Assembly: GCF_937884665.1 (NCBI RefSeq)
Contig: NZ_CAKZYF010000193.1
Coordinates: 1 to 62,555 of the forward strand
DNA length: 62,555 nucleotides
Source of the DNA: an uncultured Allomuricauda sp.
GTDB taxonomy: Bacteria; Bacteroidota; Bacteroidia; Flavobacteriales; Flavobacteriaceae
Reading direction: 5' to 3'
Position numbers and translations under genes: made by a program. Shown here one piece after another: positions 53,353 to 62,100 of this stretch (its first letter is position 1; every line of letters starts with the position of its first letter). The notes beneath the pieces were generated by a model, which did no database searches, was not told where the DNA came from, and worked only from the letters and a program-made list of their open reading frames with translations.

Positions 53353-54359
53353 TTCCCTTGTATTGCGCTTAATTCCATCGACAAGTCCACTTCGTACGTA
53401 CAATCCCCTTCGGTAATTTTGAGCCTGTGTTCATTCGGATAAAGGAGTTGTAAACGCTTTTTTACATTCGTGAGTCCAATCCCGGATTCCACCTTATAAA
53501 GACTATCCGTAGCCTGATGGTTGTTGATGCACTTGAAGTGCAATGTCCCATTTTTCATGGACATATCCACTTGGATTTTGATATTTTCACTTAGTCCAGC
53601 CTGACTGTGTTTAAAAGCGTTCTCAACAAATACGATCAAGATTAACGGAGCAATTCGATACCCCCTTTGTTCAACATGATTTGTAAAATGAATCGTTCCT
53701 CTGTTCTCAATTTGTAATTTGTTCAGCTTGATAAAGTTATGCAACTGTTCAATTTCTTTTTCCAGGGGGACATATTTTTCTTTGCATTCGTAGAGCATAT
53801 ATCGTAAAAGTCCGCTCAGCTCCAAAATGATTTCCGGGGTTTTGGGCGAGCTTTCCAAAGCATATGAATAGAGATTGTTCAAATTATTGAAAAGAAAATG
53901 CGGATTTATCTGCGACCTAAGGAACTGTAATTCGCTTTCCTGCATCGTACTTTTTAGTTCCTCGATCTGTTGTTGTTTTTGTAGGGCGTCCCAACCAAAC
54001 TTAAAACCGGACAATATCGTAATGACTGGAAGCACGCCCATCAAGGAAAAAACTACTCCTGGGAATGTCCTTGCCCTTCGGGTCCCAGAAAAGAAAATCT
54101 GCTCCAATACTAATTCCTCAAGTCCTATGACCAGGACAACGATCAAAATGACGTACCCGAAAAACCATCCGTATTTTTTTACGTATAAAAAATTGGGCAT
54201 CAACCAATATCCGATAAATAGCGCCGCAACCACATGTGTAGAGAAAAGTGCGATTTGGGAAATACGAACCCCTGGATTTTCGCGGTCATACGAATAGAAC
54301 AGGAAGACCACAATAACCAGCACTAGTTGGAAGATAATCTCTTTTCTATTGATCGACAT
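53349..54359 (-). CDS. LytS-type membrane sensor histidine kinase
   Basis: The 336-residue protein has four membrane helices (EIIFQLVLVIVVFLFYSY, IALFSTHVVAALFIGYWLM, WFFGYVILIVVLVIGLEEL, VVFSLMGVLPVITILSGF). A coiled linker follows, then a His_kinase domain of the LytS type (LQFLRSQINPHFLFNNLNNLYSYAL with the phospho-His) and an HATPase (PLILIVFVENAFKHS, SGIGLTNVKKRLQLLYP). The frame is open to 54,521, but ATG 54,359 sits just before the first helix and 19 bp after a TACTTTTG promoter box, so I choose it. It is divergent from the TonB-dependent receptor gene, a likely target. Confidence 0.88.
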   Translation of the reverse strand: MSINRKEIIFQLVLVIVVFLFYSYDRENPGVRISQIALFSTHVVAALFIGYWLMPNFLYVKKYGWFFGYVILIVVLVIGLEELVLEQIFFSGTRRARTFPGVVFSLMGVLPVITILSGFKFGWDALQKQQQIEELKSTMQESELQFLRSQINPHFLFNNLNNLYSYALESSPKTPEIILELSGLLRYMLYECKEKYVPLEKEIEQLHNFIKLNKLQIENRGTIHFTNHVEQRGYRIAPLILIVFVENAFKHSQAGLSENIKIQVDMSMKNGTLHFKCINNHQATDSLYKVESGIGLTNVKKRLQLLYPNEHRLKITEGDCTYEVDLSMELSAIQGK

Positions 54360-54377
54360 AAGGGTATCCGTGTAGAC

Positions 54378-54385
54378 CAAAAGTA
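54378..54385 (-). promoter_or_regulatory. Candidate -7 box of the LytS/LytTR operon
   Basis: TACTTTTG (minus strand) matches TAnnTTTG and would start transcription about 12 nt before the ATG at 54,359. No clear -33 element was found. It lies inside the longer open frame, which argues against the far-upstream start of the kinase. Confidence 0.35.
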
Positions 54386-54563
54386 TTCGTATTGGGGCAG
54401 CTATGAAAATGATATTCTGCAAACGACATCTTTTCAACTGCAAACCACAAAGATTCGTTAAACATTTTCTGCAGGGGTTGTTTGGGGCGTAATAGCGGTC
54501 GTTCACGGAAAAAGATTTCACAACAGGTTAGTTATGGTCCATTTTTGCTAAAAATTGACTCGG

Positions 54564-56948
54564 ATGAAAATCGGAACAGCTTTATTCCCAATCACACTGC
54601 TATCTGCCCTCCTTTTCTTTTGGGATACCCGTGCGCAAGAGGGAAATGTCACCTATATCGGAAAGGTGGTTGAGAAAAATTCAGGTCAGGCTGTGGCCTA
54701 TGCAACTGTAATGGTCGCGGATAACGATACCAAAGAGGCCATTACCGGTACCACTACACTCGAAGACGGTAGCTTTTTGCTGGAAACCAACGCCACCAAT
54801 TACTATATAGAAATCAGTTTTATTGGATTTGAGACCAAAGTGATACAACCGGCATCCGGCAATTCAAAAACGGTTGACTTGGGTACGGTCCTGGTTGTTG
54901 AGGATGCGCAGCAGTTGGAGGAAGTAGTTGTTGAAGGCGAGGTGTCACAAACTATTTTTAAGCTGGATAAACGGGTGTTTAATGTTGGGAAGGATTTAAG
55001 TACCACAGGCGCGAGTGCTTTGGAAGTACTCAACAATGTTCCTTCTGTCAATGTGGACATAGAAGGTCAAATCAGTTTAAGGGGCAGTCAGGGCGTACAA
55101 GTACTCATAAATGGCAAACCATCTATCATGACCAGCGATGAAAACAACGCCCTGGGCACAATAACTGCCGACATGATTGACCGGGTTGAGGTGATTACCA
55201 ATCCTTCTGCGAAATATGATGCCGAGGGTACTTCGGGGATTATCAATATCGTCATCAAAAAAGAGGAGCGTGAGGGACTCAACGGCTCCATTTCAGTGAA
55301 TACGGGAGCCCCCAACAACCAGAGCATAGGGGTAAGCCTAAATAGAAGAACGGAAAAATTCAATCTGTTTGCTCAACTTGGAGCAGGTTATCGCGAGTTG
55401 CCCAACGAGATCACGGTTCGCAATACAGACCTGACCACGGGAAACGTTATAGTATCCAACGGGGAGGAATTTAGAAATGAGGCCTTTTACAACTTCATTT
55501 TAGGAACGGACTATTACTTTAGCCCGAGTAGTGTGCTTACGCTATCCGGAAACTTCTCATTAGAGATAGAAGACCAGCCTTCAACAACCAACTTTGCCGC
55601 ATTGGACGCCGCCGGTAGTATGACATCGGAATGGGAACGAACCGAAGTCACTGATGCCCGAAATCCAAAGTTTCAGTATGAACTTCAGTACAAAAAGGAT
55701 TTCGAGGATAATGAAGAGCACGATTTGATTTTCAGTGCCCTGGGCAATTTTTTTGGGAAAGACCAGAGCTCTGAGTTTTTAGATAGCACTATTTCCGGGG
55801 AAGACCGCGATGCCGAGCAGAATACACGTACCGACTTTCAAGAATCTGTATTTACCTTCAAACTGGATTACACCAAGCCATTTTCCAGTAAGCTCTCTAT
55901 GGAAACTGGGGCCCAATACATCTTAAATGAGGTGAGCAATGACTTCGAAGTCCAGGATTTGGTAAACGGCGTGTTCGTTACCGACCCTGGACTTACCAAC
56001 GTTTTCGAATTCGACCAAAATGTATTGGGTATTTATGGGACCGTAGCTTTCGAGAGTGAAAAATGGGGCATAAAAGCCGGAATGCGACTGGAAAATACTG
56101 AAGTGGGCACTTTGTTGGTCAATACCAACGAATCAAATGACCAGAATTACACCAATCTTTTTCCCAGTGTGCACAGCTCCTACAAGTTTTCGGAAAAGGT
56201 CTCTTTGCAGGCAGGATATTCCCGAAGAATTTATCGTCCAAGGCTTTGGGATTTGAATCCGTTCTTCAATATTCGAAACAACTTTAACATCAGACAGGGC
56301 AATCCAAATCTTTTGCCTGAGTTTACGGATTCCTATGAGGTAACCGGTATTTTTTTCATTGGCAAGACCCCCTTGAATCTAGGGTTTTATCATAGATATA
56401 CAGAAGATATTATTGAGCGTATTTCTTTTTTTGCGGACAATGTGAACATTACCCGTCCTGAAAACATTGGAACCAATAGTGCTTGGGGACTTGAGTTTAA
56501 CTCAAAATACAGCCCGGTCCAATGGCTTACATTTAACGTGGATTTTAATTATAACACGTTTTCCCGTCTCGGTAGTTTTGAGGATACTGTTTTTGATTTT
56601 ACAGCAAATCAATGGTCATCCAAACTTTTGGCCAAAGTAAAAATACCTTGGGACATCGATTTTGAGACCACGGGAAATTATCGGTCTGCCTACCAAACGG
56701 TTCAGGGTGAAATTAATGATATCGCTTTCTTGGACTTTGGCCTCCGAAAAAAAATTCTGAAGGGCAAGGCAGTTTTGAATTTGAGCGTACGTGATGCATT
56801 TGCTTCCCGCATTCGAGAAAATGAAATCGCACAAAATGATTTTGAGGTGTTCAACCGAAGTTTTAGGGCCAGGTTTGTGTCCTTTGGATTTAGTTATGGA
56901 TTTGGAAAGGGAGAGGCCATGCAATATTCAGGGAACAGGAGAAGGTGA
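54564..56948 (+). CDS. TonB-dependent receptor with carboxypeptidase-like domain (outer membrane beta-barrel family)
   Basis: The 794-residue protein has a signal peptide (about 1-24, DTRAQ) and a carboxypeptidase-regulatory-like domain (NVTYIGKVVEKNSGQAVAYATVMVAD, about 27-110). A plug follows (SVNVDIEGQISLRGSQGVQVLINGKPSIM..., VITNPSAKYDAEGTSGIINIVIKKEE, about 160-235), then a barrel of the Omp_b-brl_3 type ending SFGFSYGFGKGEAMQYSGNRRR. ATG 54,564 is chosen over the TTG at 54,555. This class differs from SusC and often takes up siderophores, peptides or metal complexes; the substrate is unknown. Divergence from a LytS/LytTR pair suggests its regulation. Confidence 0.9.
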   Translation: MKIGTALFPITLLSALLFFWDTRAQEGNVTYIGKVVEKNSGQAVAYATVMVADNDTKEAITGTTTLEDGSFLLETNATNYYIEISFIGFETKVIQPASGNSKTVDLGTVLVVEDAQQLEEVVVEGEVSQTIFKLDKRVFNVGKDLSTTGASALEVLNNVPSVNVDIEGQISLRGSQGVQVLINGKPSIMTSDENNALGTITADMIDRVEVITNPSAKYDAEGTSGIINIVIKKEEREGLNGSISVNTGAPNNQSIGVSLNRRTEKFNLFAQLGAGYRELPNEITVRNTDLTTGNVIVSNGEEFRNEAFYNFILGTDYYFSPSSVLTLSGNFSLEIEDQPSTTNFAALDAAGSMTSEWERTEVTDARNPKFQYELQYKKDFEDNEEHDLIFSALGNFFGKDQSSEFLDSTISGEDRDAEQNTRTDFQESVFTFKLDYTKPFSSKLSMETGAQYILNEVSNDFEVQDLVNGVFVTDPGLTNVFEFDQNVLGIYGTVAFESEKWGIKAGMRLENTEVGTLLVNTNESNDQNYTNLFPSVHSSYKFSEKVSLQAGYSRRIYRPRLWDLNPFFNIRNNFNIRQGNPNLLPEFTDSYEVTGIFFIGKTPLNLGFYHRYTEDIIERISFFADNVNITRPENIGTNSAWGLEFNSKYSPVQWLTFNVDFNYNTFSRLGSFEDTVFDFTANQWSSKLLAKVKIPWDIDFETTGNYRSAYQTVQGEINDIAFLDFGLRKKILKGKAVLNLSVRDAFASRIRENEIAQNDFEVFNRSFRARFVSFGFSYGFGKGEAMQYSGNRRR

Positions 56949-57870
56949 AGCAATAGTTCGTTGGACCGATGGATATTGTGTTCCGAGATACATGGGCCCC
57001 TTATACTCAGTAAACCCGGGACAAAACTTTTATTTGGGTGATTTCTTTTACCGCTCGATACGTTTTCCTGTTTTACATTTTTACAGGCAAGCGGAGCTTG
57101 TAAGATATTGATTAAAGGGGTTTGATTAGCTAAATATACCTAACACCGGAAATAATTGCCTCTGTACCCTTACGTTTTTGGAAAGGTTATGCATAAAGTG
57201 GTCATTTGGCTTTGAGTATGGATATTCAAAAATCAACTATGCCCTAAGAAGCCTAGGATTTGAGACGGTTTGCGATACATACATTTTCTCAATAAGTTTA
57301 GTATATCGGTAGCGTATTTAAAAAATCATATCCAACCCATACCGAATACCTTGTAGATTTGAGAAATCTATATCCGATTTACTTCACCACAAAGGCTACT
57401 TTCCCCAACCTAAAAAAGACAAATACCTTCCTGGTGGGACAATAAATATTGTTTTTGCACCTACGGACAACCCAAAATACATTCATGATAATAGAACCGT
57501 AAGACAAAGCTGGAGTGTAGAGATGTCTGGTTTTCTGGTGTTTTAAAGTATTATAACAACATCAGTAGCCAACCTGAGGAAATGATGGAGCCGGTTTTTA
57601 AACCTGGAGCAGGTTTTTCTTTGGTACATTCTACCATAAAAAGAACCACCGCTCCACAATAAAGGCATCCTAAGCAAATTAGTACTGACCCCAATTTTTC
57701 ACGTTTAATAGTTGTGGCTGCATCAGACCAATAAACTTAAATATTTTTGGAGTGTTTGGGAGGCATAAAGGAAAAAGAAAAGGCTTTGGGCTTCAAGAGT
57801 CATATACATGCATGAGTGAGGAAGTGGACTCTCTTATTGTCGTCTATCAAATTAAATATATCTAGGTTCC
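56949..57870. other. Gene-poor stretch with possible decayed coding sequence
   Basis: No intact gene is visible in 920 bp. Between about 57,350 and 57,545 two frames show protein-like composition (one encodes a segment like GYFPQPKKDKYLPGGTINIVFAP and ends in a TAA at 57,543-57,545) but neither has a good start, which suggests a degraded gene. A hairpin at 57,600-57,616 follows it. Confidence 0.4.
57600..57620 (+). terminator. Possible intrinsic terminator
   Basis: AAACCTG (57,600-57,606) pairs with CAGGTTT (57,610-57,616) around a 3-nt loop and is followed by TTCT, a short T tract. No intact gene precedes it closely, so it may belong to the decayed stretch upstream. Confidence 0.35.
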
Positions 57871-58995
57871 TCATAGCTTCCAAAGTAGGCCAATTCCGCC
57901 ATATTGATTGGTGTACCCGCGAAACGAGCGAGAAGCTAAATCGACGGTATTCGTTTCCCTAAAGCGACTGTAGGCTGTCCCTGTAAACAGCAAGTTTTCA
58001 ATAGGCAATTGATGTTCAAAACGAAGGGAAAAATCCATATATTGGTAAGTTAACTTTTCTCCTTGGGAACCTGGAGCTGTTATTTCTGTATAATCCCGTA
58101 TGAAATACTTCGCAAAGGCATTGAATTTGGTCTTTTCGTTATCGAACCGCAGTCTAATTCCCGGACCGTATTGATTAAAACCGGAACGTTCTTCAAGTCG
58201 GTCAAAACGTCCGTAATAGGTAAATTGGGGTTCTAATTCCAAATAGTTGCCCAAGGGCAGTTCGTAAAAAGCTACCAGTTTAGCATAGTCCCAATCACGC
58301 TGCCCATCCTGGGGACTATCTTCGGCATTAAAGGTTTTGTATAGACGCTTTTTGTAGTACGCGGTAAAACCGAAAGCATGCTCGTAACGACTTGGTCGAT
58401 ATTCTTGTTTGGAGCCCAATTGCAGTCCATATTCATTAAATTCCAGGTCACGTATCCCAAAAGCATCAAAATCCTTGAAATTGTAAAAAGCTTCAACAGT
58501 AGTTTTGTTAGCTTTGAAGGGTTCAAATGCCAATCCCGTTGCCCCTCCATAGTTGGTATATCCCAATGGATTCACTAGAATATCCTGGGCACCATCCAAT
58601 CCTTCTCGATTCATTCGTTGAAAATTGGCCTCAGCCAAAAACTTGGTCTTTTTAGAAAGCTTATAATCATATTTCACAGAGGATGTCAAGCTCCAATAAC
58701 TATCCGAAGAATTTTCTTGAAACAAACGCGCATAGGGCGCGATGGAAGTACGAAGGCGATGTTTCTTCCATTTGTAGCGATAATCATAATCCAAAAATAG
58801 GTCCACATACCCGCTACTGGCAATCAAGTCGCCCTCATTTAATAATACATCGTTGATTATTAGCTGATCTGGACTCTTAAAGTAATTGTATTCGTAACCC
58901 GTTTGGGTACCCACTTCAAAACGATGTCGTTCTTGACCAGAGCAAAGCGAACTGATTAAAACAAGAGAAAACAAAAGTGTATTTTTCATGATCAT
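57871..58995 (-). CDS. Outer-membrane beta-barrel protein of unknown family
   Basis: About 374 residues with a signal peptide (MKNTLLFSLVLISSLCSGQ) and a repeated amphipathic strand pattern (SSGYVDLFLDYDYRYKWKKHRLRTSIAPYARLF, KTKFLAEANFQRM, YLELEPQFTYYGRFDRLEE), ending in a beta strand with a hydrophobic/aromatic tail (YGGIGLLWKL). This fits an outer-membrane barrel of about 14-16 strands. The frame is open to 59,043, but that overlaps the preceding gene; ATG 58,995 (or 58,989) is 11-17 bp after its stop and begins the signal peptide. It is the third gene of an operon with an ATP-grasp ligase and a transglutaminase-like membrane protein. Confidence 0.75.
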   Translation of the reverse strand: MIMKNTLLFSLVLISSLCSGQERHRFEVGTQTGYEYNYFKSPDQLIINDVLLNEGDLIASSGYVDLFLDYDYRYKWKKHRLRTSIAPYARLFQENSSDSYWSLTSSVKYDYKLSKKTKFLAEANFQRMNREGLDGAQDILVNPLGYTNYGGATGLAFEPFKANKTTVEAFYNFKDFDAFGIRDLEFNEYGLQLGSKQEYRPSRYEHAFGFTAYYKKRLYKTFNAEDSPQDGQRDWDYAKLVAFYELPLGNYLELEPQFTYYGRFDRLEERSGFNQYGPGIRLRFDNEKTKFNAFAKYFIRDYTEITAPGSQGEKLTYQYMDFSLRFEHQLPIENLLFTGTAYSRFRETNTVDLASRSFRGYTNQYGGIGLLWKL

Positions 58996-59005
58996 CTTTT
59001 TGGAT

Positions 59006-59869
59006 TTATGATAAAGTGGATTGAAGTCCACATTTGTTGACAAGTTGAATTCCCAAACCAGGCCGTACGTTCACCTCCATAATTTGGGGGCCTTTGACTT
59101 TGTCAATGACCAAATCAATTCCCAAATACTCCAAGGGAAAAGCTTTGGCGGTTTTTTTGGCCAATTGGACCATGGTAAACCAATATGGAATCTTTTTTCC
59201 GTTGACTCGGGCCGTATTATCCGGATGATGGTTTGAATAGTTTTTCCCATCGAACACCTGTGTCAGGGTGCCATATTTCATATTGACGCCTATACCCACT
59301 CCCTTTTGGTGCAGGTTGGCCTTGCCGTCGGACTTGGAGGTGGGCATACGAAGCATGGCCATTAACGGTTTCCCCTTTAGGGTGATGATTCGAAAATCAG
59401 GAACACCTTCATCGTAGATTTCCGCAAAAAATGAATGGGGTACAATGCATTCCTCAATCAAACACACATCATTGGAGGCCATGGAAAATAATCCGGAGAT
59501 GATACTTGTGATATGCTGAAAAATCTGATTATCCGTAATATTCCGACCACTACTTTGCCATTGGCCATCTTCCCCTTTTTTCAAAATCTTTATGCCTTCA
59601 CCACCACATCCCCTAGCTGGTTTTATCACCAAAGACTGTTGATTTTGCAATTCAGACCATTTGCTTTTGATTTGGCTTATACGGTCGATGATGGCATAGG
59701 TACGTGCACAGGCAATGTTGTTCTCATGAAGAATCATTTTGGATTTCACTTTGTCATCGGCCAAAGTGTAGTGCTTACGCTGATTGTGCGGATAGATAAA
59801 TTCGATATTGCGTCGATTGAGACCAATAACCCCTTTGGGGTTGTTGACCCGAAATATGTTCCTCAACAT
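59006..59869 (-). CDS. RimK-like ATP-grasp ligase (alpha-L-glutamate ligase-like)
   Basis: A 287-residue ATP-grasp enzyme. ATP-binding features are LVIKPARGCGGEGIKIL (Lys and glycine-rich loop, about 78-95), CLIEECIVPH (adenine-site Glu), PDFRIITLKGKPLMAMLRMPT and the metal-binding end motif QIMEVNVRPGLGIQLVN. It would ligate an amino acid or peptide to a carboxylate with ATP, as RimK adds glutamates. ATG 59,869 lies two bases after the upstream stop and starts at the conserved LRNIFRVNNPKGVIGLNRRN, so the longer frame to 59,923 is not used. It is the middle gene of the operon. Confidence 0.85.
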   Translation of the reverse strand: MLRNIFRVNNPKGVIGLNRRNIEFIYPHNQRKHYTLADDKVKSKMILHENNIACARTYAIIDRISQIKSKWSELQNQQSLVIKPARGCGGEGIKILKKGEDGQWQSSGRNITDNQIFQHITSIISGLFSMASNDVCLIEECIVPHSFFAEIYDEGVPDFRIITLKGKPLMAMLRMPTSKSDGKANLHQKGVGIGVNMKYGTLTQVFDGKNYSNHHPDNTARVNGKKIPYWFTMVQLAKKTAKAFPLEYLGIDLVIDKVKGPQIMEVNVRPGLGIQLVNKCGLQSTLS

Positions 59870-59871
59870 GA

Positions 59872-61455
59872 TTATGCGAATTTGGAGTTTAGTAAAGGTT
59901 GAAATCGGAGCAGTTCTGTCCATCTTAGGCCTATATATCGACCCAATACCATAGAAGCAGTAATTACCAACAGCAATAACTCAGGAAAAAGAATCAAAAT
60001 GGCATCCAGTCCCTTTATTGAAAAGAGCAAAAAACAAACTCCTACCGCCAACAAGGTCTGCAGTAAAGTTCCGGTTGCTTTTTGAAACCCATCTTCTACA
60101 ATCAATTTGGAAAATCGCTCAGCGGATATGGTCAAAATAATGGTCGGAAATAGAGTCAGCGAACTCAACCAAGTAATCCCAAAAGAAACTCCAAAATAGT
60201 TTCCCAAGGTCATGACCAAAACCATTAAGGTCAATGAAATGACCAATTTGGGCGTATGCAGCAGTCCCATCGAATCAAACGGGCGACTGATCAATCCCAC
60301 AAAGAGAATGAGAAAAAGAAAGAGTGCCAAACCAACTGTAAAACCAGTTTCCAATAATGAAAAGGCAATCAAGACGGGAAGGAACACACCAAAGGTGCGA
60401 ATCCCCACAATGTTTCGCAAGAGGGCCACTACTAAGCCTCCCAAAGGGAGCATTAATAAAAGAAACAGGTTCTTTTTTGAAATAGACTTGTTTCGCACCA
60501 GTCCCCAAAGCGAGAAAGCGGTTACTTTTTCAACTTCTTTGGCTTCTTCATTTAGCAAAGGCAGGGATTCTTGTTTCCGAATCTCGTACGAGTAATCAAA
60601 CTGAATTCCTGGACTATGGGCAATCAAAAATGCATCGCCCTCATGGAGTTCCAAATAGTTTGCGGGCAAATAGGCAAAATGGCCATTCAAAGCATCAAAG
60701 GGCACCCAAACCCCGTTTACAAAAAGTTCGGCCCATGCGTGTGAGGTCCGCTTATTGGATTCTGTCAAAATAATACCTCCTTTGATACGGGCCGGGTACC
60801 CCAAATTTCGTGCAAGTGCCACAAACAAACGACTTTTTCCATTACAGGAAGCTTCATTCCGTTCCAATGCACTGACCGCATCGGTAAGGGTAATAATCGG
60901 TGCCGACGGGATGGCATGAACATAATTGAACAAGGACTGAATGGTGCCTTTATCCGAATCGATGCCTTCCCTTAAACTCTTGGCCAACGTATCAATAGGA
61001 GAAGCGAAAACCTGAATGTTTTCCGTTGCGGATAAGTAGGTTTCTATCCCTTCTGGATGGGGTTTAAAATTCTCCGGCAATCCAAAAACTTGACCCTTCC
61101 CTTTAAACAAAAAGGAATAGCTAACACTTTCATAGGTGTTTTGAGCTTCACAAATCCAATTTCCTTTGATGTTTGGTCCATCGGCCGAAGTTGAGAAATG
61201 AACGGTATTGGGCATAACACTCTTTTGACCAGATATTTGTTGGTGAGGGTTGTTCTTTGGTAAATAGGTTTTTATGAATGTCTTGGCAGTATCTGTTTTA
61301 AAAAAGTAACGGTAGGTAATCAGGTAACTTTCATCTGCCCCAAAGGAGTCTTTATTTTTTGACAATAGATTGGTTTTGTAAACAATGGATGCTACGGCCA
61401 AAAGACATAATCCAACAAGGATGAACTTAAATTGTTTTGGGACGTTCATTATCAA
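59872..61455 (-). CDS. Transglutaminase-like domain fused to seven transmembrane helices
   Basis: The 527-residue protein has an N-terminal membrane helix (about 10-26), an extracytoplasmic region, a transglutaminase core (about 185-260), and seven C-terminal helices (about 320-510). The family is often labelled 'inactive transglutaminase fused to 7 transmembrane helices'. Here a complete Cys-His-Asp triad is visible: NEASCNGKSRLFVALARNLG (Cys204), KRTSHAWAELFVNG (His239), WVPFDALNGHF (Asp254). Members occur next to RimK-like ligases in predicted peptide-modification neighbourhoods (Iyer and colleagues on amidoligases). It is the first gene of the operon, with the ligase two bases downstream. 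ATG 61,449 is an alternative start. Confidence 0.82.
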   Translation of the reverse strand: MIMNVPKQFKFILVGLCLLAVASIVYKTNLLSKNKDSFGADESYLITYRYFFKTDTAKTFIKTYLPKNNPHQQISGQKSVMPNTVHFSTSADGPNIKGNWICEAQNTYESVSYSFLFKGKGQVFGLPENFKPHPEGIETYLSATENIQVFASPIDTLAKSLREGIDSDKGTIQSLFNYVHAIPSAPIITLTDAVSALERNEASCNGKSRLFVALARNLGYPARIKGGIILTESNKRTSHAWAELFVNGVWVPFDALNGHFAYLPANYLELHEGDAFLIAHSPGIQFDYSYEIRKQESLPLLNEEAKEVEKVTAFSLWGLVRNKSISKKNLFLLLMLPLGGLVVALLRNIVGIRTFGVFLPVLIAFSLLETGFTVGLALFLFLILFVGLISRPFDSMGLLHTPKLVISLTLMVLVMTLGNYFGVSFGITWLSSLTLFPTIILTISAERFSKLIVEDGFQKATGTLLQTLLAVGVCFLLFSIKGLDAILILFPELLLLVITASMVLGRYIGLRWTELLRFQPLLNSKFA

Positions 61456-61527
61456 GATTTTTTTAGTTTTGGTAGTAGAACAGGATACTTTGAATTCACC
61501 CTACCCCCTTTTAAAAAATTTCCTTTC

Positions 61528-62040
61528 ATGAGCCAGAAAGAAAATTCAGTTTGTGATAAAAGGGTTTTTAATCAGTTGTTCGATTTGAATTCCGAACCGC
61601 TACGCAACTACCTTTATTACCAATGTGGCGATTTACAACAGGCGGAGGATTTAGTTCAAGAAGCTTTTATCAAATTATGGAACAATTGTAAAAAGGTACT
61701 TTTTGAAAAAGCCAGAGGATTCTTGTTTGCCGTTGCAAAAAATGCATTTTATAATCAGGTAGAACACCAAAAAGTGGTGTTGAAGTATGCCAAACAACCC
61801 CAGAAAACCTCTGAAACCGAAACTCCAGAGTTTCAGTTGGAGGAAAAGGAGTTTATGGAACGCCTGCAGAAAGCCATCGCCAATTTGCCCGAGGGGCAAC
61901 GTGAGGTTTTTTTATTAAACCGAATGGACCAAATGACGTATAAAGAAATTGCAGAATTTTTGGGGGTTAGTCAAAAAGCTGTGGAAAAACGAATGCACAA
62001 AGCGTTGGTGAAATTGCGAAAGACTGTGAAAAATATCTAA
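61528..62040 (+). CDS. ECF-type RNA polymerase sigma factor (FecI-like)
   Basis: A 170-residue sigma factor with region 2 (PLRNYLYYQCGDLQQAEDLVQEAFIKLWNN, about 20-50) and region 4 (LPEGQREVFLLNRMDQMTYKEIAEFLGVSQKAVEKRMHKALVKLRK, about 118-165). ATG 61,528 is preferred; the frame is open to 61,432 but that part is not homologous. It is followed 60 bp later by a FecR-type anti-sigma gene, the usual pairing that controls a TonB-dependent transporter, presumably just beyond the window. Confidence 0.92.
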   Translation: MSQKENSVCDKRVFNQLFDLNSEPLRNYLYYQCGDLQQAEDLVQEAFIKLWNNCKKVLFEKARGFLFAVAKNAFYNQVEHQKVVLKYAKQPQKTSETETPEFQLEEKEFMERLQKAIANLPEGQREVFLLNRMDQMTYKEIAEFLGVSQKAVEKRMHKALVKLRKTVKNI

Positions 62041-62100
62041 TTATTAGGGGGGTAGGGTAAAATCAATTTTCCCTGTTCCCTTGATGTATGTAACAAAACT

